Source: Parvibaculum sp.
Lineage (GTDB): Bacteria > Pseudomonadota > Alphaproteobacteria > Parvibaculales > Parvibaculaceae
DNA length: 54,979 nucleotides
Direction of reading: 5' to 3'
Assembly: GCF_002684405.1 (NCBI RefSeq)
Contig: NZ_NYVD01000129.1
Coordinates: 1-54,979, forward strand
This document shows positions 18,905 through 25,363 of this stretch, one piece after another (the first letter of the stretch is position 1; every line of letters begins with the position of its first letter). Below the pieces are notes generated by a model. That model did no database searches. It had not been told where the DNA came from and was given only the letters and a program-made list of their open reading frames with translations. The translations under genes were made by a program, and so were the position numbers.

Positions 18905-19228
18905 ATGCATATCGTTCTGGTTGACGGCCATGGCGCCGAGCACAAGCTGGAGGCGCTGGAAGGCTGGCGGGTGATGGAAATCATCCGCGATCACGGCTAT
19001 CCCATCGTGGCCGAATGCGGCGGGGCCTGCGCCTGCGGGACGTGCCAAGTGGAAGTCGATCCGAACTGGGCGGCGAAACTGCATGAGCCGCGCGAGGACG
19101 AACTCGACATGCTGGACGAGAATTACGGTGGCGAGTGGTCGCGGCTGTCCTGCCAGATCCTGATGTCGGAAGAGCTGGACGGTCTTCGCGTCCGCCTGGC
19201 GCCGATTTCGGTGAAGGAAGCGGCCTGA
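18905..19228 (+). CDS. [2Fe-2S] ferredoxin, second copy
   Basis: From the ATG at 18905 (gtaggag upstream) it has 107 residues with ligands C38, C44, C47 (CGGACACGTC) and C83 (RLSCQI). C42 again is an extra cysteine in the loop. It is a paralogue of the ferredoxin at 16828 but diverged outside the cluster loop. Immediately downstream of the reductase and ahead of a strong terminator, it is almost certainly co-transcribed with it and is the best candidate partner. Confidence 0.94.
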   Translation: MHIVLVDGHGAEHKLEALEGWRVMEIIRDHGYPIVAECGGACACGTCQVEVDPNWAAKLHEPREDELDMLDENYGGEWSRLSCQILMSEELDGLRVRLAPISVKEAA

Positions 19229-19254
19229 TATTTCATCGCCGATGAAGCGAATTT

Positions 19255-19287
19255 AACGGGCCCTCTTTAAGAGGGCCCGTTTCGTTT
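19255..19287 (+). terminator. Strong rho-independent terminator after the reductase-ferredoxin pair
   Basis: AACGGGCCCTCTT is followed almost directly by its exact complement AAGAGGGCCCGTT and TTCGTTT. It starts 26 bp after the ferredoxin stop. Confidence 0.88.
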
Positions 19288-19302
19288 GCCGTCTCAGGCT
19301 TT

Positions 19303-20184
19303 ATGATGCCGGGCATGAACGACACCATTGCGCTTATCGAGAACAGTTTCGAAATCTGGCCCGGGTTGTTGCGTTTCGCGGCGGCGGGCGAGGGGGCTCA
19401 TGCCGCGCTTGCCGCTGCGATGGATGCCGCGCGGGAAACGTCGGGGGCGCTTCTTTCGGATGCGGAACTGCTTTCCAGCGGATTGCCGGATGTGCTGCCG
19501 CGCAGCGCCGCGGCGCGCCGTGTGACGGAGCATGTGCATCGCGTGGCCGATGCGGCGCGGCTGGAGCCCGGCCGGTTGCCGCCCGTGGTGGCGGCGTTGC
19601 CGGGCGCGGTCTGCGATCATGTGCTGGAGGCCATGGAAGAGGCCAGTGGCGACGGCTGCGAATTTCTGCTCGTGTCGCTCGGCGACGCCATGGCGGTGAA
19701 GATGGCGCGGGGGATGGCGATGCCCTTCATCCCGCATATGCCGCCGGTGCTCTGCGAATTCCTGACAGCGCTGGGACCGGGCGTTACGGGCGGCGCGGCG
19801 ATGGCGGGCATCAGGGCGGAATTTCCGACCGAGGGACTTGCCGACATGGTGGGCGTGGCCGGGCGCTCGGCCGCCGAAGCCGCCTATATGGCGGTTCTGC
19901 TCTCCGACGCGGTTTATGCCGGTGGCGTTTCCATAAGGCAGGAACCGCTTCGCGACCGTATCGCCGCCATGTCATGGGAAGGGCGGAAGACGGTCTTCCA
20001 GACCGGCGCGATGGAACCGGATGCGATCCAGGAGGCCTTGTCGGGCGGTGCGCGGCGGGCATCGGCGCTGCGCGAGGCCCGGCTTCTACGCGCCGCCGTG
20101 ATCGGGCTCAAGGGGCGGGGGCGGACCATCGGGCCGGTGGATGGCGACAAGCTTTTGCGGTTCGGCGTTTCCGAGTGGCGCTAG
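19303..20184 (+). CDS. Hypothetical protein, Ala-rich helical
   Basis: This 293-residue frame has strong third-position GC bias and no competing long frame of better quality, so it is probably coding. It is rich in Ala, Gly, Met and Arg, predominantly helical, with no signal peptide, clear membrane segment or recognised motif; stretches such as FEIWPGLLRFAAAGEGAHAAL and LPGAVCDHVLEAMEEASGDG may be repeated helical units. The start could be any of the ATGs at 19303, 19306 or 19315, and the ribosome site is poor. It stands between the terminator and a methyltransferase gene that has its own good ribosome site. No function assigned. Confidence 0.6.
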   Translation: MMPGMNDTIALIENSFEIWPGLLRFAAAGEGAHAALAAAMDAARETSGALLSDAELLSSGLPDVLPRSAAARRVTEHVHRVADAARLEPGRLPPVVAALPGAVCDHVLEAMEEASGDGCEFLLVSLGDAMAVKMARGMAMPFIPHMPPVLCEFLTALGPGVTGGAAMAGIRAEFPTEGLADMVGVAGRSAAEAAYMAVLLSDAVYAGGVSIRQEPLRDRIAAMSWEGRKTVFQTGAMEPDAIQEALSGGARRASALREARLLRAAVIGLKGRGRTIGPVDGDKLLRFGVSEWR

Positions 20185-20234
20185 GCGCGCAGGCTCGTCA
20201 TAATCCCTCCCCGATAAAGGGGAGGTACAATTTC

Positions 20235-20852
20235 ATGGGTTTTTACGAGCGACGCATCCTGCCGCATGTCATCAACAAGGCCTGCGGCACCAAGCCGATC
20301 GACTATCAGCGCCGCAAGGTGGTACCGGCCGCGGAGGGCGTGGTCCTCGAAATCGGCATCGGCACCGGGCTTAACCTGCCATATTACGACACGAACAAGG
20401 TGACGCGGCTGATCGGGCTCGATCCGTCGGAGGAATCCTGGGTGCTGGCGGGTGAGCGCGCGCAGGCGCTGCCTTTCGATGTGGAATTCGTGGGCCTGCC
20501 GGGCGAGGAAATTCCGCTGGAGGCGAAAAGCGTCGATACGGTGCTCGTCACCTACAGCCTGTGCACCATTCCCGATCCGGTGAAGGCGCTGGAAGGCATG
20601 CGGCGCGTGCTGAAGCCGGGCGGCAAGCTCATTTTCTGCGAGCATGGCGCGGCGCCGGACGAGGCGACGCTGAAATGGCAGAACCGGATCAACCCGATGT
20701 GGAAAGTGCTTTTCGGGGGCTGCCACATCAACCGCAACATGACGGAGCTGATCCGGCAGGGCGGGTTCACCATCGACGAGATGGAGACCATGTATCTGCC
20801 GTCCACGCCGAAGATCGCCGGGTTCAATTATTGGGGCGCGGCGAAGGCATGA
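20235..20852 (+). CDS. Class I SAM-dependent methyltransferase
   Basis: The ATG at 20235 follows ggggaggtacaatttc, giving 205 residues. Motif I is VVLEIGIGTGLNLPYY, the acidic motif after beta-2 is LIGLDPSEE, and the post-I region VDTVLVTYSLCTIPDPVKALEGMRRVLKPGGKLIFCEHG is typical of UbiE/Methyltransf_11 proteins. The C-terminal HINRNMTELIRQGGF fits small phospholipid N-methyltransferase-like or METTL7-like members, so a membrane lipid or hydrophobic substrate is possible. The stop overlaps the sulfotransferase-like start by four bases. Confidence 0.9.
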   Translation: MGFYERRILPHVINKACGTKPIDYQRRKVVPAAEGVVLEIGIGTGLNLPYYDTNKVTRLIGLDPSEESWVLAGERAQALPFDVEFVGLPGEEIPLEAKSVDTVLVTYSLCTIPDPVKALEGMRRVLKPGGKLIFCEHGAAPDEATLKWQNRINPMWKVLFGGCHINRNMTELIRQGGFTIDEMETMYLPSTPKIAGFNYWGAAKA

Positions 20853-21469
20853 GCCTCGATGTCATCGGCGCCGGGTTCGGGCGGACGGGGACGTTGTCGC
20901 TCAAGCAGGCGCTGGAAGAACTCGGTTTCGTCAAATGCCACCATATGACGGAAGTGTTCCAGAACCCCGATCAGGCACCGCTGTTTCTCGCCGCCGCGCG
21001 CGGCGAGACGGTGGACTGGGAGACGGTCTTCAAGGGCTATCGGGCGATGGTGGATTTTCCCGGTTGTTCTTTCTGGCGGGAGCTGTCGGAGGCCTTTCCG
21101 CAGGCCAAGGTGGTGCTTTCCACGCGCGATCCGCAGAGCTGGTTCAAGAGCGCGTCGGAGACGATTTTTCAGGCCGTGCAGATGCAGGTCGACGATCCGG
21201 TCATGAAGCAGGTCAGCGAAATGGCGCGAGAGATCGTGCTCGAAAAGACCTTTGGCGGGGACATTTCCGAGGCGCATGCGGTGGAGGTGTTCAAGGCGCA
21301 TGAGGCGGAGGTGAAGCGCGCGATCCCGGCCGACCGGCTGCTTGTCTTCGAGGCGAAGATGGGGTGGGAGCCGCTTTGCGATTTCCTCGGCGTGAAGGTG
21401 CCGGAGACGCCTTATCCGCGGACCAATAGCAGCGAAGAATTCCAGGCGAATATGGCCGGGAGAAAGTAA
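20849..21469 (+). CDS. Sulfotransferase-family (P-loop) protein
   Basis: This 206-residue protein begins with the 5'-phosphosulfate-binding-type loop GAGFGRTGTLSLKQALEELG, followed later by VVLSTRDPQSWFKS, the 3'-phosphate-binding Arg/Ser region of sulfotransferases. It resembles the NAD-dependent epimerase/sulfotransferase-like family common in alphaproteobacteria and metazoa (DUF4790-like naming is uncertain). The acceptor is unknown. ATGA overlap with the methyltransferase gene implies coupled expression and perhaps sequential modification of one substrate. Confidence 0.82.
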   Translation: MSLDVIGAGFGRTGTLSLKQALEELGFVKCHHMTEVFQNPDQAPLFLAAARGETVDWETVFKGYRAMVDFPGCSFWRELSEAFPQAKVVLSTRDPQSWFKSASETIFQAVQMQVDDPVMKQVSEMAREIVLEKTFGGDISEAHAVEVFKAHEAEVKRAIPADRLLVFEAKMGWEPLCDFLGVKVPETPYPRTNSSEEFQANMAGRK

Positions 21470-21513
21470 GGCCGGGAAAGGCGGCGGCTTGACTCTTTCC
21501 GGTCGCAAATCTA

Positions 21514-21528
21514 GAACAAAACAAGAAC
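21514..21528. promoter_or_regulatory. LexA box upstream of imuA
   Basis: GAAC-AAAACAA-GAAC is an exact match to the alphaproteobacterial direct-repeat LexA operator GAAC-N7-GAAC. It ends 20 bp before the imuA start codon, where bound repressor would cover the promoter or early transcript. Confidence 0.88.
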
Positions 21529-21548
21529 ATAATTCTTGAGGCCGCACC

Positions 21549-22382
21549 ATGAGCAAGGCCGCCCTTATTGCCGATCTGAAAGCGCGGATTGCCGCCTGCG
21601 AGGCGGGCGGCCGTCATGAGGCTGTGCAAAGGGGAGCGATTTCTCTCGGAAACGAAGCCCTGGATGCCGGTTTGCCGGGCGGCGGGTTGAAGCGCGGCGC
21701 GCTGCATGAGGTGTCGGCGGGCGAATATCGGGATATGGGCGCTGCGACCGGGTTTCTCGCGGCGCTGGCGGCGCGCTGCCAGCAGGCGGGTCATGACGCG
21801 CCGCTTCTCTGGTGCCAGATGGCGGCGCCGCCTTTCGATATGGGACCGCTTTATGCGCCGGGGCTGGCCGGGTTCGGGCTCGATCCGGCACGGCTGATCC
21901 TCGCGTCGCCCGCGAAGCCCGTGGAGCTTTTATGGGTGATGGAGGAGGCGCTGAGGGCCGGCGTGCTTTCAGGCGTGGTCGGCGAGATCGACGGGCGGTC
22001 GGCGGCGTTCGACCTGACGGCGACGCGGCGGCTGCAACTGGCGGCGGAGGAAACGGGTACGCCCGTGCTGCTTTTCACCGGGCACCGGCAAGAAGGCGAG
22101 GGTGGGGCGAGCGCGGCCACGACGCGCTGGGCGGTCGGCCCGGCGCCGGGCCGTGTGGAGGCGGATCGGGATTTTTTCGGGAACGGTTTTCCGGGGCTCG
22201 TCGGAGACCCGGTTTGGCAGGTCCGCCTTCGGAAAGCGAGAGGCGGGGTGCCTGCGTCATGGCTACTGCGCTGGAAGGCGGCGGCGTGCGCGTTCGAGGT
22301 GGGAGAGGGAGCGGAGAAGGGAACCGATCTGTCTACGGAGGATATGGCGGGCGAGGTGCCGGCCCTGCGGCGGACGGGGTGA
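21549..22382 (+). CDS. imuA: ImuA, SOS mutasome accessory protein
   Basis: This 277-residue RecA/SulA-like protein has RGAISLGNEALDAGLPGGGLKRGALHEVSAG near the N-terminus, the hallmark of ImuA, and the following GAATGFLAALAARC in place of a canonical Walker A. ImuA cooperates with ImuB and the DnaE2 polymerase in damage-induced mutagenesis and translesion synthesis. The LexA box directly upstream supports SOS control. Unlike the usual tight imuA-imuB-dnaE2 operon, it is separated from imuB by 870 bp holding two oppositely oriented small genes and an intergenic repeat. Confidence 0.9.
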   Translation: MSKAALIADLKARIAACEAGGRHEAVQRGAISLGNEALDAGLPGGGLKRGALHEVSAGEYRDMGAATGFLAALAARCQQAGHDAPLLWCQMAAPPFDMGPLYAPGLAGFGLDPARLILASPAKPVELLWVMEEALRAGVLSGVVGEIDGRSAAFDLTATRRLQLAAEETGTPVLLFTGHRQEGEGGASAATTRWAVGPAPGRVEADRDFFGNGFPGLVGDPVWQVRLRKARGGVPASWLLRWKAAACAFEVGEGAEKGTDLSTEDMAGEVPALRRTG

Positions 22383-22397
22383 GGGTGTCGCGCTTTT

Positions 22398-22487
22398 TCG
22401 TCATGGCCCGACTTGTTCGGGCCATCCACGTCTTTGACATTGTGAAAGAAAGACGTGGATGCCCCGCATGAAGCGGGGCATGACGAC
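22398..22487. repeat. Dispersed-type intergenic palindromic element
   Basis: A compound palindrome: outer arms TCGTCATG and CATGACGA, two small hairpins (GGCCCGA/TCGGGCC and GCCCCGC/GCGGGGC), and an inner 12-bp inverted repeat ATCCACGTCTTT / AAAGACGTGGAT. This form (hairpin, GTGGAT arms, hairpin) is typical of dispersed intergenic repeats in alphaproteobacterial genomes. Only one copy is in this window, so dispersal is inferred. It may also end the imuA transcript. Confidence 0.75.
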
Positions 22488-22507
22488 ACAGGAGGAAGGG
22501 AACCGCC

Positions 22508-22807
22508 TCACCGCCAATAATAGGGCGGGTAGCCGGGGCTGTAATAGGGCCACCAGGGGCGGTTCATGCGGTCGAGGTCGCGTGAGCGGGTTTCCGCCTT
22601 GATGGCGCGGATTTCTCTCAGCTTCAGCAGGCAATTGCTGAAATCGTCCGTCCCCTCCTTGAAGCCGAGGCGCGTGCATTCCGCCTTGTCGGCTGCGAGC
22701 CGGGCCTGAGCCTGCGCGGCTTCCTCGCCCGGCGTCGTGCAGGCGGCGGTGAAAAGCGGAAGCGAAAGGGCGAAAGCCAGAAAAAGAGGTTTCATCATGC
22801 GTTTCAT
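22508..22807 (-). CDS. Small lipoprotein, paralogue of the gene at 22845
   Basis: This 99-residue precursor has a signal ending LFTAAC, a plausible lipobox Cys. The mature part contains AECTRLGFKEGTDDFSNCLLKLREIRAIK, with two Cys flanking a GFKEGT motif, then a Pro/Tyr/Trp-rich tail (PWWPYYSPGYPPYYWR). The Cys-GFKEGT-Cys core is shared with its neighbour, so the two arose by tandem duplication. An envelope location is inferred; function is unknown. It is encoded against the imuA/imuB strand. Confidence 0.8.
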   Translation of the reverse strand: MKRMMKPLFLAFALSLPLFTAACTTPGEEAAQAQARLAADKAECTRLGFKEGTDDFSNCLLKLREIRAIKAETRSRDLDRMNRPWWPYYSPGYPPYYWR

Positions 22808-22844
22808 GGAACCGACCTCACCTTACTCGTGACCAAAGCGCATT

Positions 22845-23102
22845 TTACAGGCCGATCCCGACGCCGAGACCGAAACCGAAATTGGGGTTGTCGTTCATTT
22901 CCTTGCGGGCCCGGATTTCCCGCATCTTCAGGATGCAATTGCCGAATTCCTCGGTGCCTTCCTTGAAGCCGAGGTCCTTGCAGTTCTGCCGGTCTTCCAG
23001 TCTTTGCTGAGCTTGCCGTTCCTCCGTATTCGCGCAGGCGGTAAGCCCCAGAGCGGGCAGGGCGAGCATGGTTACGGCAAGTGGAATGCGCAGGCTTTTC
23101 AT
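22845..23102 (-). CDS. Small lipoprotein, paralogue of the gene at 22508
   Basis: This 85-residue precursor has the lipobox LGLTAC and the mature core NCKDLGFKEGTEEFGNCILKMREIRARK, nearly the same as its downstream paralogue, and a short Gly-rich end (FGFGLGVGIGL) instead of the aromatic tail. Both sit 37 bp apart in the same direction, divergent from imuB, so the pair is probably one transcript from the 150-bp region before imuB. The two core cysteines may form a disulfide. Function unknown. Confidence 0.8.
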   Translation of the reverse strand: MKSLRIPLAVTMLALPALGLTACANTEERQAQQRLEDRQNCKDLGFKEGTEEFGNCILKMREIRARKEMNDNPNFGFGLGVGIGL

Positions 23103-23221
23103 TGTCGAAGCTCCCGTCAGTGGTTGGGTACAGGCTAACCATAAAGATGACGAAAGGGCGGCAATTCTTTCGGGTCGCGTCGATTCGACTCGCGTCGGGG
23201 CGGGTCTCGAGTCAGAATAAT

Positions 23222-23236
23222 GTTCCTTTTTTGTTC
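23222..23236. promoter_or_regulatory. LexA box upstream of imuB
   Basis: GTTC-CTTTTTT-GTTC matches the other orientation of the direct-repeat LexA operator (GTTC-N7-GTTC). It ends 19 bp before the imuB ATG at 23256 and therefore also argues against the in-frame ATG at 23220, which would lie just upstream of the operator. Confidence 0.87.
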
Positions 23237-23255
23237 TATTTTACGTTCAGGTGTG

Positions 23256-24902
23256 ATGACCGAAAAACGGCGCATTGCCTCGCTTTTTTTGCCGGACTGG
23301 CCGATGGAGCGCTTTCTGCGGGAAAGGCGCGGCCATGTGGAGCGTTCTCATGGGGAGGCCGCGGCGGCCAATGGTCGCGCCGTGTCTCCGGCGGGGCCTC
23401 GGGCGCCGGCCGCCGCCATCGTTCTTGCTGCGCCGGGGGCGGGGGGAATGCGGGTGACGGCCTGCAACGGTTCCGCCCGGGCGGCGGGGATTACGCCCGG
23501 CCAGCTCGTGCCGGATGCGACGGCGCTTTGTCCCTCCGTCGGGGTTTACGACGCCGCGCCGGAGGCGGACCGGGCCGCGCTCGACAAGCTCGCGCGCTGG
23601 TGCGGACGCTATACGCCCTGGAGCGTGGCGGACCCGGTGGGCGAGGCGAATGGCGAACCGGATGGCGTGCTGCTCGACATCAGCGGCTGCGCGCATCTTT
23701 TCGGCGGCGAAGAGGCGCTGCTTGACGAGATCGCGTCGCGGTTCGGGCGGTTCGGCTTCGGGGTGCGGGCGGGTGTCGCGTCCACGCCGGGCGCGGCCTG
23801 GGCGCTGGCCCGTTATGGCCGCGAGGCGCTGACCGTTTTGTCGCCGGGCGGCGAGCGGCAGGCATTGGCGTCCCTGCCGGTCGCGGCCCTGCGGTTGCCG
23901 TCCAATGTGGCGGACGGGCTTGCCCGGCTGGGGCTCAGGCGCGTGGGCGATCTCTATGACAAGCCGCGCGGGCCGCTGACGGCGCGGTTCGGCCCCCTGC
24001 TTGCGCGGCGGCTCGACGAGGCGCTGGGCCATGCGCCCGAACCGATTTCGCCCTCGCTGCCGCATGTGCCGTTTCGCACGCGGCTTCATTTCGCCGAGCC
24101 GATTGCGCGGCTGGAGCATGTGGAAGAGGCGGTGATGCGGCTGGCGGGCGATCTTTGTTCGCTGCTGGCCGGAGAGCACAAGGGCGCGCGGCGGCTGCGG
24201 CTGTCTCTCTATCGCGTCGATGGCGAGGTGCGCGAGCTTCATGCGGGCACGAGCGCGCCCAGCCATGAAACGCGGCATGTGGCGCGGCTGTTTCGCGAAA
24301 AGCTCGACGGGGCGGGGGAGGATTTCGATGCGGGGTTCGGTATCGAGGCGATGAGCCTTGCCTGTCTGGCCGTGGACGATCTTGCGCCGTCGCAGGAGGG
24401 GCTGACGGGCGAGGGGGCCCAGGCGCATGACCTTGCCATGCTGATCGATCGTCTGGGCAACCGGCTGGGGTCGGGGCGCATCGCGCGGGCGGAGCCGCGG
24501 GCGAGCCATATTCCAGAACGCGCCGTCGCATCCGTGCCCGCCATGCGGGGCGCGTCGCCCGCGCTTGCGGGATGGGCGCGCGAGACGGCGCATCTGCCGG
24601 AGGGCGTGTCGCGGCCGTTGAGGTTGTTGCGCGCGGCGGAGCCGGTGGAGGTGGTGGCCGAAGTGCCGGAAGGGCCGCCGCGCATCTTTCGCTGGCGGCG
24701 CGTGACCTATCGGGTCGCGCGGGCGGAAGGACCGGAGCGCATCGCACCGGAATGGTGGCGCCGGGAAAAGGGGGGCGGGCGCACGCGCGATTATTACCGG
24801 GTGGAGGATATGCAAGGCCGCCGCTTCTGGCTCTACCGCGACGGGCTTTACGCGCGCGACGAGGACGTGCCGCGCTGGTATCTGCACGGGGTTTTCGCAT
24901 GA
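23256..24902 (+). CDS. imuB: ImuB, non-catalytic Y-family polymerase-like protein
   Basis: From ATG 23256 this is 548 residues. The N-terminus RRIASLFLPDWPMERFL is the Y-family palm start in which the metal-binding Asp residues of DinB are replaced, as expected for ImuB, a scaffold rather than a polymerase. Recognisable parts include VTACNGSARAAGITPGQLVPDA, LDISGCAHLFGGEEALL and the little-finger-like region, and the C-terminus RDYYRVEDMQGRRFWLYRDGLY is the conserved ImuB ending. It links DnaE2 to the beta clamp. It has its own LexA box, and its stop overlaps the following DUF559 gene by four bases. Confidence 0.92.
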   Translation: MTEKRRIASLFLPDWPMERFLRERRGHVERSHGEAAAANGRAVSPAGPRAPAAAIVLAAPGAGGMRVTACNGSARAAGITPGQLVPDATALCPSVGVYDAAPEADRAALDKLARWCGRYTPWSVADPVGEANGEPDGVLLDISGCAHLFGGEEALLDEIASRFGRFGFGVRAGVASTPGAAWALARYGREALTVLSPGGERQALASLPVAALRLPSNVADGLARLGLRRVGDLYDKPRGPLTARFGPLLARRLDEALGHAPEPISPSLPHVPFRTRLHFAEPIARLEHVEEAVMRLAGDLCSLLAGEHKGARRLRLSLYRVDGEVRELHAGTSAPSHETRHVARLFREKLDGAGEDFDAGFGIEAMSLACLAVDDLAPSQEGLTGEGAQAHDLAMLIDRLGNRLGSGRIARAEPRASHIPERAVASVPAMRGASPALAGWARETAHLPEGVSRPLRLLRAAEPVEVVAEVPEGPPRIFRWRRVTYRVARAEGPERIAPEWWRREKGGGRTRDYYRVEDMQGRRFWLYRDGLYARDEDVPRWYLHGVFA

Positions 24903-25363
24903 GCGATAAAGCGTACCCTCATATTCTGGGAGGATACCCCCATCCAAACCTTCCCCCTCGGCGAGGGGGAAGGCTTCCGGGCAACACGGCTCGGGCCCGC
25001 TATCTGCGCCGGAATATGACGAAGGCGGAGCAAGTGCTGTGGCGTCATTTGCGCATGAAGCAGATGGCAGGCTGGCGCTTCCGCCGTCAGTCGCCCGTGG
25101 GGCCTTACGTTGCCGATTTTCTCTGTCTGGATCCGCCTCTCATCATCGAACTGGATGGCGGGCAGCATGATCGCCGGAAGCCGCATGACGAAAAGCGAAC
25201 GGCATTTCTGAATGCCAAGGGGTTTCGTGTCTTACGTTTCTGGAACAATGAGGTTCTGACGAATATCGGCGGCGTGTTGACGGTCATTCGGGAAGAAGGC
25301 TTTGCGCTCCTTGAAAGTCCTCCCCCGCTTGCGGGGGAGGATTTAGGTGGGGGTGAGGCGTGA
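24899..25363 (+). CDS. DUF559-family endonuclease-like protein inside the mutasome operon
   Basis: This 154-residue protein has the DUF559 core at about residues 37-130: RRNMTKAEQVLWRHLR, FRRQSPVGPYVADFLC, then IIELDGGQHD, which holds the acidic and Gln residues of a PD-(D/E)xK/Vsr-like active site, and GFRVLRFWNNEVL. The start ATG overlaps the imuB stop (ATGA) and the stop overlaps the GTG start of dnaE2 (GTGA), so translation is coupled throughout. Residues outside the core (PHPNLPPRRGG; SPPPLAGEDLGGG) are translated from repeat elements flanking the gene. I infer a cassette insertion that kept the operon readable. Its role in DNA repair is unproven. Confidence 0.85.
   Translation: MSDKAYPHILGGYPHPNLPPRRGGRLPGNTARARYLRRNMTKAEQVLWRHLRMKQMAGWRFRRQSPVGPYVADFLCLDPPLIIELDGGQHDRRKPHDEKRTAFLNAKGFRVLRFWNNEVLTNIGGVLTVIREEGFALLESPPPLAGEDLGGGEA
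24935..24977. repeat. Left palindromic repeat flanking the DUF559 core
   Basis: The hairpin CCTTCCCCCTC-GGC-GAGGGGGAAGG is preceded by ACCCCCATCCAAA. It is an inverted copy of the element at 25315: the reverse complement of that one reads ACCCCCACCTAAAT followed by a CCTCCCCCGC hairpin. Such elements occur singly as intergenic repeats in many alphaproteobacteria. Confidence 0.78.
25315..25360. repeat. Right palindromic repeat flanking the DUF559 core
   Basis: The hairpin CCTCCCCCGC-TT-GCGGGGGAGG is followed by ATTTAGGTGGGGGTGAG. With the left copy in opposite orientation it brackets the DUF559 core, and its last bases provide the stop of that gene and the start of dnaE2. Confidence 0.78.

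Noticed and set aside
23247-24947. A 566-residue open frame on the minus strand opposite imuB
   Set aside because: Composition is Arg/His/Pro-rich and domain-free; imuB on the other strand has clear family motifs and a LexA box.
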